The translations under genes were made by a program, and so were the position numbers. The notes beneath the pieces are model-generated. The model ran no database searches and was not told the origin of the DNA. It saw only the letters and a program-made list of their open reading frames with translations. Positions 17,088 to 25,254 of a stretch of DNA of 64,000 nucleotides are shown piece by piece; the stretch's first letter is position 1; the number at the start of each line of letters is the position of its first letter. The DNA is taken from NCBI GenBank assembly GCA_002699025.1, contig PABA01000162.1, positions 1 through 64,000 of the forward strand. Reading direction: 5' to 3'. Origin of the DNA: Sandaracinus sp. (GTDB lineage: Bacteria; Myxococcota_A; Polyangia; Polyangiales; Houyiibacteriaceae).

Positions 17088-19121
17088 GTGGAAGGCCTCG
17101 GCTACTTCGGCGAGATCCTGCTGCGGCGCGAGCTGCTCGAGGCCGAGCGGCTCCGCGAGCTGGCGGAGAAGGCCGACGAGAAGGGCGTCGAGCTCGCCAC
17201 GGTGATCCGCGCGACGGGCGCCGTGGAGGAGGCCGACCTCGTGCGCGCGCTCGCCGACGAGGTCGGCATGCGCTTCGTCGAGAAGATCCACCCGGAGAAG
17301 GTGCCCGAGGAGCTCGTCGAGGCCGTGCCGATCAACTTCGCGCGGCAGCAGAAGGTGCTCCCCATCGACGAGGTGGACGGCGTGGTGATCGTCGCCGTCG
17401 CCAACCCCCTCGACGCGGCCGGGCCGGACGACCTGCGCGCGCTCCTCGGCGGCGCCCGACGCCCCATCGAGTGCGTCGCGGCGACCACGGAGACCATCGA
17501 CGACGCCATCAACCGCGTCTACGAGCGCAAGGACGAGGCCCAGCTCGGCGACAAGGAGGACGAGGACGAGATCGACGAGATCCAGGACCTCCTCGACGCC
17601 GACGACGAGGCGCCGGTCATCCGCTGGGTCAACAACCTCTTCTACACCTCCGTCCGCGAGCGGGCCTCGGACATCCACATCGAGCCCCTCGACGACAAGG
17701 TCGTCGTTCGGTACCGCATCGACGGCCGGCTCGTGCAGCGCAAGGAGGCGCCGAAGGGCGCCCTCGCCTCCATCGTCGCCCGCGTGAAGATCGAGGCCGG
17801 CCTGAACATCGCCGAAAAGCGCCTCCCGCAGGACGGCCGCATCACGAAGAAGATCGCCGGCAAGGTCGTCGACGTGCGCGTGAGCACGATCCCCACGGCC
17901 AAGGGCGAGAGCGTCGTGATGCGTCTGCTCGACAAGGAGAACATCCAGCTCGACCTCGTCGACCTGGGCTTCGCGCGGCGCGAGCTCGACATCTGGAACG
18001 CGCTCATCGAGCGGCCGAACGGCATCCTCCTCGTCACCGGCCCGACCGGCTCGGGAAAGACGACGACGCTCTACGCCTCGCTGAACCGCATCAACACGCC
18101 CGACCGGAAGATCCTCACGGCCGAGGATCCGGTCGAGTACGAGCTCCGGGGCATCAACCAGCTCCAGGTGCACGCCAAGATCGGCCTCACCTTCGCCAAC
18201 GCGCTCCGCGCCTTCCTGCGTCAGGACCCGGACGTGATCATGGTCGGTGAGATCCGCGACCACGAGACGGCGGAGCTCGCGATCCAGGCCTCGCTCACGG
18301 GCCACCTCGTGCTCTCGACGCTGCACACGAACGACGCCCCGGGCGCCATCACGCGCCTCGTCGACATGCAGATCCAGAGCTTCCAGATCAGCTCGACGGT
18401 CCTCGGCGTGCTCGCCCAGCGCCTCGTGCGGCGCCTCTGCCCGCACTGCAAGGAGCCCTACCGGGCGACGCTCGAGAACCTCCTCGAGATGGGCATCGAC
18501 ATGGAGCGCGTCGAGGAGGAGCTGCAGGCCCTCGAGGCGGCCGCGCGGACGACCGTGCTCGGCCGGAACTCGACGCCCCCCGAAGCCACCGACGAGGCCG
18601 AGACGGAGCTCGGGGACGAGGACCTCCGGCAGGTGCAGCAGGGCTTCCCGGAGGACGAGGCCGACGACGAGCCGACGCTGATCCGCGACATCCGCAGCAT
18701 CGGCGAGGAGGAGGCCGAGCGTCAGCTCCGCGACGAGCTCGATCGCCCGGTCTCGACCGACGAGCTCGAGGAGCGCGCGGCGCGGATCCGCGAGGCCGGC
18801 GGCACGCCGAAGGGCGGCGTGGAGCTGGCGGATCGGAAGCCCGGGGAGATGCCGATCATCTTCCGCGCGAAGGGCTGCGAGGAGTGCAGCTTCACCGGCT
18901 ACCGCGGCCGCATGGGCATCTTCGAGCTGATGCTGATCGACGCCGACGTGCGCGCGGAGATCCTCAAGCAGAGCGACTCGAAGACCATCGGCCAGGCGGC
19001 CCAGCGCAACGGCATGCGCGTGCTCCGCGAGGACGGGGCGCGGCAGGTGTTGGCCGGCGTGACGAGCGTCGAAGAGGTGCTCGCGGCGACCCAGGCGAAC
19101 GAGATGGAGGCGGCGGAGTGA
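17088..19121 (+). CDS. gspE: type II secretion ATPase GspE with enlarged zinc-finger region
   Basis: 677 aa; GTG start two bases after the gspD stop. The N1E domain (about 1-150) binds GspL in known systems. The ATPase core has Walker A GPTGSGK at 318-324, an Asp box (LTAEDPVEYEL), Walker B around DVIMVGEIRD and a His box (LSTLHTNDAPGA). The C-terminal tetracysteine zinc motif is present but split: CPHC at 451-454 and CEEC at 597-600, leaving about 142 residues between pairs where about 30 is usual. The insert is very acidic and charged (EEELQALEA, ETELGDEDLRQ, EEEAERQLRDEL). The enzyme should power pseudopilus assembly from the cytoplasmic face. Confidence 0.94.
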   Translation: MEGLGYFGEILLRRELLEAERLRELAEKADEKGVELATVIRATGAVEEADLVRALADEVGMRFVEKIHPEKVPEELVEAVPINFARQQKVLPIDEVDGVVIVAVANPLDAAGPDDLRALLGGARRPIECVAATTETIDDAINRVYERKDEAQLGDKEDEDEIDEIQDLLDADDEAPVIRWVNNLFYTSVRERASDIHIEPLDDKVVVRYRIDGRLVQRKEAPKGALASIVARVKIEAGLNIAEKRLPQDGRITKKIAGKVVDVRVSTIPTAKGESVVMRLLDKENIQLDLVDLGFARRELDIWNALIERPNGILLVTGPTGSGKTTTLYASLNRINTPDRKILTAEDPVEYELRGINQLQVHAKIGLTFANALRAFLRQDPDVIMVGEIRDHETAELAIQASLTGHLVLSTLHTNDAPGAITRLVDMQIQSFQISSTVLGVLAQRLVRRLCPHCKEPYRATLENLLEMGIDMERVEEELQALEAAARTTVLGRNSTPPEATDEAETELGDEDLRQVQQGFPEDEADDEPTLIRDIRSIGEEEAERQLRDELDRPVSTDELEERAARIREAGGTPKGGVELADRKPGEMPIIFRAKGCEECSFTGYRGRMGIFELMLIDADVRAEILKQSDSKTIGQAAQRNGMRVLREDGARQVLAGVTSVEEVLAATQANEMEAAE

Positions 19122-19216
19122 GCCTGGCGGTCGCGATCCGGCCGCAGGGTGTCGTCCGAGCGCTCGTTCGGCGGGTGAGCCCGTCCGTCCGGGTCGGGCT
19201 CGTGCCCGCTCTGCCT

Positions 19217-19258
19217 CCGGGCATGGGCATGGGCATGGGCACGGGCACGGGCACGGGG
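19217..19258. repeat. GGGCAT/GGGCAC hexamer tandem repeat upstream of gspF
   Basis: Three GGGCAT units run into three GGGCAC units, followed by the inverted repeat CCCTCCGAGGG ending just before the gspF start (19279). It fills most of the 157-bp gap in an operon whose other junctions overlap or are short, so it interrupts otherwise tight packing. The CCTCCGAGGGA motif also occurs in the 10569-10720 repeats. Confidence 0.8.
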
Positions 19259-19278
19259 GCCCTCCGAGGGAGGGCCTG

Positions 19279-20502
19279 ATGGCTGTCTACGCCTGGAAGG
19301 GGATCAACGCCTCCGGCAAGTCCGTCAAGGGCGTGCGGGACGCGGACAGCCCCAAGGCGCTCCGCTCGGTGCTCAAGCGCGACGGCGTGCTCGTCACGGA
19401 GGTCCTCGAGCAGAGCGAGGCCGCCAAGAAGAACCGCCGCGAGCTCGACTTCAAGAAGTTCTTCAAGCGGGTCGGCAGCCAGCAGATCGCCATCGCGACC
19501 CAGCAGCTCGCCGTGCTGCTCCGCGCCGGCATCCCGCTCGTCGAGGCGCTCACGGCCCTCATCGACCAGCTCGAGCACGAGGAGCTCAAGGCCGCCTTCA
19601 CGGACGTGCGGGACAAGGTCAACGAGGGCACGAGCTTCGCCGACGCGCTCCGCAACCACCCGAAGTTCTTCTCCGGCCTCTTCGTGAACATGGTCGCCGC
19701 CGGCGAGGCCTCGGGCACGCTCGAGGCCGTCCTCCAGCGCCTCGCCGAGTTCCTGGAGGCCCAGGCCAAGCTCAAGGGCAAGGTCCAGAGCGCCCTCGCC
19801 TACCCGGCGTTCATGACCGTCGCCAGCCTCCTGATCATCGTGATCATGATGACGGTGGTCGTGCCGAAGGTGACGGCCATCTTCGAGGACTTCGACCAGG
19901 CCCTCCCCTGGTACACGGAGCTGCTCATCTGGACGAGCGACATCGTCACCGGCTGGTGGTGGCTGCTCATCGCCCTCTTCATCGGCGGCATCATCGGCTT
20001 CCGGCGCTGGAAGGCGACCGACGAAGGCCGCGCCAAGTGGGACCGCTTCATTCTGAAGATCCCCCTCTTCGGCCAGCTCTTCCTCATGGTCGCCGTCTCG
20101 CGCTTCTCCCGGACGCTCTCCACGCTCCTCACGAGCGGCGTGCCCGTGCTCCGCGCCATGGAGATCACCTCCAAGGTGCTCGGCAACGTCGAGCTCCAGG
20201 ACGTGATGGAGGAGGCCCGCAAGAGCGTCCGCGAGGGCGAGGGCATCGCCAAGCCGCTCCGCCAGAGCGGCCGCTTCCCGCCGATCGTCACGCACATGAT
20301 CGCCATCGGCGAGCGCTCCGGTCAGCTCGAGGAGATGCTCGAGCACGTGGCCGCCGCCTACGACCAGCAGGTCGACGTGCGCGTGCAGACGCTCACCTCG
20401 CTCCTCGAGCCGCTGATCATCGTGATCATGGGCGGCATCTCCGGCGCCATCGCCTTCTCCATCCTCATGCCGCTCCTGCAGATCAACGAGTTCGTCGGAT
20501 GA
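19279..20502 (+). CDS. gspF: type II secretion platform protein GspF
   Basis: 407 aa, typical family length. The N-terminal MAVYAWKGINASGKSVKG is diagnostic of GspF/PilC. Two cytosolic T2SSF domains are present, about 70-190 (QQLAVLLRAGIPLVEAL) and 275-395 (RFSRTLSTLLTSGVPVLRAM). Membrane helices lie near 172-192 (FMTVASLLIIVIMMTVVVP), 220-242 (WWWLLIALFIGGIIGF) and 375-400 (IIVIMGGISGAIAFSILM). It is the polytopic inner-membrane hub around which GspE drives pseudopilin extrusion. Confidence 0.95.
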   Translation: MAVYAWKGINASGKSVKGVRDADSPKALRSVLKRDGVLVTEVLEQSEAAKKNRRELDFKKFFKRVGSQQIAIATQQLAVLLRAGIPLVEALTALIDQLEHEELKAAFTDVRDKVNEGTSFADALRNHPKFFSGLFVNMVAAGEASGTLEAVLQRLAEFLEAQAKLKGKVQSALAYPAFMTVASLLIIVIMMTVVVPKVTAIFEDFDQALPWYTELLIWTSDIVTGWWWLLIALFIGGIIGFRRWKATDEGRAKWDRFILKIPLFGQLFLMVAVSRFSRTLSTLLTSGVPVLRAMEITSKVLGNVELQDVMEEARKSVREGEGIAKPLRQSGRFPPIVTHMIAIGERSGQLEEMLEHVAAAYDQQVDVRVQTLTSLLEPLIIVIMGGISGAIAFSILMPLLQINEFVG

Positions 20503-20541
20503 TCCGCCCCGCGCCCGAGCCGCGCGAGGAGGCGCGTTGAG

Positions 20542-20964
20542 ATGGCCCGCCGACGCCGCGGTGGAAACGTCTCCCTCCCCTGGGAGCGCCGGGGGAGCTG
20601 GCGCCAGCTCCTCTCGGGCTCGCGCTGGAAGGCGGTCCTCGCCCTCGTGCTGCTCTTCGGCGCCGGGGCTCTCGTCTGGAGCTCGGCGGACCGCAACCGG
20701 CGCGAGCGCGAGACCCACGTCGCCATCGCCGAGGTGCGCCGCGCCATCGTCCGCTTCCGGGCCGAAGTCGGCCGCTGCCCCCGCTCCACGACCGAGCTCG
20801 TGCACCCGCCGCGCTCCCGGACCCGCTACCTCCGGGAGATGCCGAAGGACGGCTGGGACCGGCAGCTCTGGGTGCGCTGCCCGAGCCAGGTCGACCCCGA
20901 TGATTTCACCGTGCTCTCCGCGGGCCCGAGCGGATCGTTTTTCGTGGATGACAACGTGCAATAG
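20542..20964 (+). CDS. GspG-like membrane protein lacking a prepilin signal
   Basis: 140 aa, ATG preceded by GAGGAGG. A basic cytosolic N-terminus leads to one membrane helix (about 31-47, AVLALVLLFGAGALVWS). The periplasmic part matches the GspG C-terminal fold in outline: a long helix (AIAEVRRAIVRFRAEVGRCP), STTELVHPP, then DGWDRQLWV and FTVLSAGPSG. It lacks the Gly-(Phe/Met)-Thr-Leu-x-Glu processing site and is therefore probably not cleaved by prepilin peptidase. It sits exactly between gspF and the true gspG. It could be a non-processed paralogue acting as an assembly adaptor or cap. Two Cys residues (CP...RCP) may pair. Confidence 0.75.
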   Translation: MARRRRGGNVSLPWERRGSWRQLLSGSRWKAVLALVLLFGAGALVWSSADRNRRERETHVAIAEVRRAIVRFRAEVGRCPRSTTELVHPPRSRTRYLREMPKDGWDRQLWVRCPSQVDPDDFTVLSAGPSGSFFVDDNVQ

Positions 20965-21057
20965 GCGCGTTGATCCCTGGAGAGACCGCACGCCCCGCCC
21001 TTGCGAACTCCGCTTTCGAACCCCTCATTGTTCCCCATGACCGAAGAACGGAATCCC

Positions 21058-21453
21058 ATGATGCATTTCGCCCGCCGCCCGTCCCGGCTCCGGCGTCGCC
21101 GGCGCCGCACCGAGGGCATGACCCTCGTGGAGATCATGATCGTCGTCGTGATCATGGCCCTCATCGCCACCGCCGTCGGCGTCGCCGTCATCCCGCGCTG
21201 GCGCCAGGCCCAGGTCGACTCCACGCGCACCGACGCCCAGTCGATCCGCTCGGCCGTCCAGCTCTACATGATGGACACCAACGAGTGCCCGACCTCCGGC
21301 ACGGAGCTGCAGGAGGAGGGCTACCTCGACCGCTCCAAGCGCGCGACGGACGCCTGGGACAACGACTTCCGCATCGAGTGCGAAGGCGACGACATCTACG
21401 TCGTGAGCGCGGGCGTCGACGGCCAGTTCGACACCGAAGACGACGTCGAGTGA
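21058..21453 (+). CDS. gspG: major pseudopilin GspG
   Basis: 131 aa from ATG 21058; ATGs at 21037 and 21061 are alternatives. The class III signal is complete: a basic leader ending RRTEG, then MTLVEIMIVVVIMALIATAV with Glu at +5. The C-terminal domain keeps the GspG pattern DAQSIRSAVQLYMMDTNECP, DAWDNDFRIEC and VVSAGVDGQFDTEDD (an acidic, probable calcium-binding end). After prepilin-peptidase processing it should form the pseudopilus shaft. The peptidase itself (GspO/PilD) is not in this window. Confidence 0.93.
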   Translation: MMHFARRPSRLRRRRRRTEGMTLVEIMIVVVIMALIATAVGVAVIPRWRQAQVDSTRTDAQSIRSAVQLYMMDTNECPTSGTELQEEGYLDRSKRATDAWDNDFRIECEGDDIYVVSAGVDGQFDTEDDVE

Positions 21454-21463
21454 GCCCCTTCTC

Positions 21464-22288
21464 GTGACGCGCCTCGCCCTCTCTCCGCTCGCCCCCCGCC
21501 GCGCCCCGCGCGCGGCCCGGTCGAGCTGCGGCCGCCGCCGGCGCCGAGAGGGCATGACGCTGATCGAGATCCTCATCGTCATCGCGCTCTTCGCGCTCGT
21601 GGCGACGGGCGTCAGCATGGGCATCGGCGCGCTCCACCGCACCAAGCTCCGGAGCGCGGCGATGGACGTCGCCGCCGCCTGCCGCTTCGCCTACCACCGC
21701 GCCGTCACGACCGGTCATACGGTGCGGGTCGGCCTCGACCTGGACGCGCATGCGCTCGCCATCGAGGAGGCGGACGGCCAGGTCATGCTCGCCATGGACG
21801 ACGAGCGCGACATGAACGAGGAGGAGGACGACGCGGCCGTCGACCCCTGGCAGGCGGCCCAGGCGGCCCTCGACGACCAGATGTCCGCGCAGCTGAACCG
21901 CTCGACCTTCCAGGTCATCCCCAAGAGCAACGGCGAGCCGAACCCCCGCTACAACTGGCAGCCGCTCCCGGTCTCCGACGGGCGCGAGGTGCTCGAGGCC
22001 ATGCAGGCGGGCGGCCGCGAAGCCGCCATGGCCGCCGGGCGCGAGGCGGAGGTCCGCATCACCCGCCTCTTCACGCCCCACGAGCGCGAGCCCCGCGAGA
22101 CCGGCCGCGGCTACATCTACTTCTTCCCCGGCGGCCGCACCGAGCACGCCGTCGTCCAGATCACGGACGGCGAGGACAACGTCTACTCCATCGAGGTGCA
22201 CGCCCTCACGGGCCGCGCCGAGATCCACGCCTACGCCCACGAGCCCGTCGAGCTCGACGACGAGAGCGAGCTCCGGGACCCGGGCTGA
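21464..22288 (+). CDS. gspH: minor pseudopilin GspH
   Basis: 274 aa, GTG start ten bases after gspG. A 30-residue Arg-rich leader ends RREG, then MTLIEILIVIALFALVATGV with Glu at +5. A GspH-type body follows (SAAMDVAAACRFAYHRAV, a long acidic loop DDERDMNEEEDD, and a late IYFFPGGRTEHAVV with YSIEVHALTGRAEI). It is longer than typical GspH (about 170 aa) because of the acidic, Gln-rich insertion at about 110-160. It is probably at the pseudopilus tip with GspI, GspJ and GspK. Confidence 0.88.
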   Translation: MTRLALSPLAPRRAPRAARSSCGRRRRREGMTLIEILIVIALFALVATGVSMGIGALHRTKLRSAAMDVAAACRFAYHRAVTTGHTVRVGLDLDAHALAIEEADGQVMLAMDDERDMNEEEDDAAVDPWQAAQAALDDQMSAQLNRSTFQVIPKSNGEPNPRYNWQPLPVSDGREVLEAMQAGGREAAMAAGREAEVRITRLFTPHEREPRETGRGYIYFFPGGRTEHAVVQITDGEDNVYSIEVHALTGRAEIHAYAHEPVELDDESELRDPG

Positions 22289-22308
22289 CCCGCTCTCGAC
22301 CCATCCTC

Positions 22309-22974
22309 ATGCGCACCCCCACCACACGACAACGCCGCGGCGGCGCCTTCACCCTCCTCGAGGTGATGGTGGCCATCGGCATCCTCGGCCTGGGGCTCGT
22401 CTCGATCTTCTCGAGCGAGGTGCAGTCCATGAAGGTCGGCCAGCGCGCCCAGCAGATGAACGTCGCCTCGCTCCTCGCCCGCTGCAAGATGGGCGAGATC
22501 GAGGAGCAGGTCGCCCGCGACGGGCTGCCGGCCATCGACGATCAGGGCGTGGACGGCTGCTGCGAGGACGCGGAGGTCGAGGGCTTCGAGTGCGAGTGGT
22601 CCATCGAGCGCATCGTCCTCCCCGACGACACGGGCGCCTACTCGGAGGAGCTCGGCGGCGAGGAGGGCGAAGGCGGGAGCCCGCTCGACTCGGTGCTCGG
22701 CGACGAGTCGGCGCAGGTGAACACGCTCGACGGGCTCCTCTCCGGGGACACGGGCGGGCTCGGCGGCATGGGCGGCATGGGCATGGGGGGCGGCGACGGG
22801 CTGACCTCCTTCGCCATCGGCCTCGCCTTCCCGGTGCTCAAGCCCTCCATCGAGGAGCAGGTGCGCCGCGCCACCGTGCGCGTGAAGTACGGGCCCGACG
22901 GCGAGCGCGGCTTCGACGTCGTGCAGTACCTGGTGGCCGAGCAGCCGCCGCGCGTCGAGGAGGGCCAGCCGTGA
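22309..22974 (+). CDS. gspI: minor pseudopilin GspI
   Basis: 221 aa. The short leader RRGGA precedes FTLLEVMVAIGILGLGLVSI. To place Glu at +5 the residue before the cleavage must be Ala, not the usual Gly; if cleavage occurs after Gly12 the Glu falls at +6. The body has QQMNVASLLARCKMGEIEEQ, as in GspI, then a flexible acidic and Gly/Met-rich insertion (about 105-160, GGLGGMGGMGMGGGDG). The last codon and stop overlap the gspJ GTG. It forms the tip complex with GspJ and GspK in known systems. Confidence 0.88.
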   Translation: MRTPTTRQRRGGAFTLLEVMVAIGILGLGLVSIFSSEVQSMKVGQRAQQMNVASLLARCKMGEIEEQVARDGLPAIDDQGVDGCCEDAEVEGFECEWSIERIVLPDDTGAYSEELGGEEGEGGSPLDSVLGDESAQVNTLDGLLSGDTGGLGGMGGMGMGGGDGLTSFAIGLAFPVLKPSIEEQVRRATVRVKYGPDGERGFDVVQYLVAEQPPRVEEGQP

Positions 22975-23714
22975 GCCGCCTCCTCCCCCTCGCCCCCCCG
23001 CGGCGCCGCGCCCGCCGTCGCGCCCGGCGCCTCGCGGGCATCACCCTCATCGAGGCCCTCGTGGCCATCGCCATCCTCTCGATCGTCAGCGTGATGATCT
23101 GGGGCGGCTTCGCCCAGACGACGCGGAACAAGAAGCGCATCGAGGGCGACGTGGAGCGGAACCACGAGGTGCAGGCGGCCCTCAACCGCATGGCCCGCGA
23201 GCTCTCCATGGCCTACGTGTCGGCGCAGCTGAACCCGAACCCGGCGCTGCAGACCGTGCAGACGGCCTTCGTCGGCACGGACCGCGGCAGCGGCGACCGC
23301 ATCGACTTCACCTCCTTCTCCCACCGGCGCCTCATCCGCGACGCCCACGAGGGCGACCAGAACGAGCTCAGCTACTTCGTCGCCCGCCACCCGGAGGACT
23401 CGTCCATCCGCGTGCTCGCCCGCCGCGAGCAGAACCGCATCGACGACGACCCGCGGAGCGGCGGCCGGGTCGAGATCCTCGTCGAGGACATCCAGGACTT
23501 CGAGCTCGAGTACCTCGACCCGCTCACGGGCAACTGGCTGAGCAGCTGGGACACGACCCAGGGCGCCTCGGGCCAGCCGAACCGGCTCCCCTCGCAGGTG
23601 AAGATCACGCTCACCATCCCGCACCCGCGCCGCCGCAGCCGGGAGCTCGTCTACGGCACGCGCGCCACCATCCCGATCCGCTTCGCGCTGAACCACGCCA
23701 TCTACAACCCCTGA
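22971..23714 (+). CDS. gspJ: minor pseudopilin GspJ
   Basis: 247 aa from a GTG that overlaps the gspI stop (GTGA). An Arg-rich leader ends RRLAG, then ITLIEALVAIAILSIVSVMI with Glu at +5. A GspJ body follows: NHEVQAALNRMARELSMAYV, FTSFSHRR, then LVEDIQDFELEYLDPLTGNW, with a C-terminal strand pattern. Its end overlaps gspK by one base. All features are normal for the family. Confidence 0.9.
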   Translation: MSRLLPLAPPRRRARRRARRLAGITLIEALVAIAILSIVSVMIWGGFAQTTRNKKRIEGDVERNHEVQAALNRMARELSMAYVSAQLNPNPALQTVQTAFVGTDRGSGDRIDFTSFSHRRLIRDAHEGDQNELSYFVARHPEDSSIRVLARREQNRIDDDPRSGGRVEILVEDIQDFELEYLDPLTGNWLSSWDTTQGASGQPNRLPSQVKITLTIPHPRRRSRELVYGTRATIPIRFALNHAIYNP

Positions 23715-25228
23715 TGCGATCCCGCTCGCCCAGACGCGCTCGCGGCCTCTTCGCGGCCTCCGCCGACTCGGCGGGGGTCCGCCGGGCGACGCGTCGACCC
23801 CGGGCGGCGGGCGCCGCGCCGCGCACGGATCTGCGCGGGCGCGCCTACACGCCGGAGCGGGGCCGGCAGCGCAAGGGCGTCGCGCTGATCATCGCGATCA
23901 CGGCGCTCGCGATCCTCTCGGTCGTGCTCGCGGACATGCACCAGTCGACGAGCACGGCCTTCGCCATCGCCGCGACCCAGCGCGACCAGCTCCGCGCCGA
24001 GTACTCGGCCAAGAGCGGCCTGAACCTCACGCGCCTGCTCGTCGCCAAGGAGCCGGACATCCGCCGCGTCGTCGCGCCCTACTACCAGGCGCTGATCGGC
24101 CGGCCACCGCCGATGATCCCGGTCTGGAACATCGCCGACAAGCTCCTCAAGCCCTTCTGCGACTACGAGCAGGCCGTCGGCCTCGACACGGGCTTCGACT
24201 TCTCGAGCGCGCAGGGCCTCGGCGACACGGGGGCGAGCTGCCAGATCGTCTCTTTCGCCGAGAACTCGAAGATCAACGTCAACGCGCCGCTGAACTTCTC
24301 CGGCGACCGGGCCCGCCGCAGCATCGCCATGCAGCTCTTCGCGATGATGGGCGGCTACCAGGTGCAGAGCCGCTACGACCCGCTCTTCCAGCAGCAGGAC
24401 CGGGACGGCCAGTACACGAGCCGCATCGACGCCGTCGGCGCGATCATCGACTGGTGGGACTTCGACGTGGACCGCACCGTGTTCGACCCGGGCCGCGCCG
24501 AGGTCTCGAACAGCGGCTCGGAGGACGACATCTACCGGCGCCTCGACGACCCCTACGACGCGAAGAACGCGCCCTTCGACAGCCTCGAGGAGCTGCGCCT
24601 CGTTCGCGGCATGGGCGACGACTTCTGGTCCACCTTCGTCGAGCCGCGCCCCGACGATCCGCAGGCGCGCATCGTGACCATCTACGGCTCGGGCTCCGTG
24701 AACCCGAACGAGGCGCCGCCGGAGGTGCTCCTCGCCCGGCTCTGCTCCTACCTCGAGGACCAGCCGCTCTGCGCCGACCCGACCGAGGGCGCGAAGTTCG
24801 TGCAGCTCCTCTCGACGGCGCGCGCGATGATCCCCGTGCCCTTCTTCACGCGCGTCCACGACTTCCTGCACTTCGTCGAGGGGCGGGGCGGCCCGCGGGA
24901 CCTCTACCCGATGCTCCAGGGCTTCCTCGGCCAGGAGAGCCCGCTCCTCTTCGCCCCCGTCACCATCCCCGCCGACCGCCGCACGGAGATCGACAACTCC
25001 TTCGTCACCGCGGCGCGCATCATCACCATCGACGTGACCGGCCGCGCCGGCTGCCGCCGCCCGGACGGCGACGGCGGCTGCGAGTGCGACCGGGAGGACG
25101 ACAGCTGCTGGCGCGGCCGCGTCCGCCTGAACACGGTCGTGAACTTCCACGAGCGCTGGACCCCGCCGCCGCCGAACGCCGGCAGCATGCCCGGCCTCGG
25201 CATCTTCCACTATTACCGCGTCGAGTGA
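23714..25228 (+). CDS. gspK: minor pseudopilin GspK
   Basis: 504 aa; ATG shares its A with the gspJ TGA. A 55-residue basic leader (long for a prepilin) ends RQRKG, then VALIIAITALAILSVVLADM. There is no Glu at +5, as is normal for GspK, which caps the pseudopilus. Family motifs include FAENSKINVNAPLNF, AIIDWWDFD, FDSLEELRLVRGMGDDF and the segment around YGSGSVNPNEAPPEVL. A C-terminal Cys cluster (CRRPDGDGGCECDREDDSC) could hold a metal or disulfides. It is larger than the usual 320 aa. Confidence 0.92.
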   Translation: MRSRSPRRARGLFAASADSAGVRRATRRPRAAGAAPRTDLRGRAYTPERGRQRKGVALIIAITALAILSVVLADMHQSTSTAFAIAATQRDQLRAEYSAKSGLNLTRLLVAKEPDIRRVVAPYYQALIGRPPPMIPVWNIADKLLKPFCDYEQAVGLDTGFDFSSAQGLGDTGASCQIVSFAENSKINVNAPLNFSGDRARRSIAMQLFAMMGGYQVQSRYDPLFQQQDRDGQYTSRIDAVGAIIDWWDFDVDRTVFDPGRAEVSNSGSEDDIYRRLDDPYDAKNAPFDSLEELRLVRGMGDDFWSTFVEPRPDDPQARIVTIYGSGSVNPNEAPPEVLLARLCSYLEDQPLCADPTEGAKFVQLLSTARAMIPVPFFTRVHDFLHFVEGRGGPRDLYPMLQGFLGQESPLLFAPVTIPADRRTEIDNSFVTAARIITIDVTGRAGCRRPDGDGGCECDREDDSCWRGRVRLNTVVNFHERWTPPPPNAGSMPGLGIFHYYRVE

Positions 25229-25254
25229 CGCGCCCCTCCTGAAGCCGCAGACGC

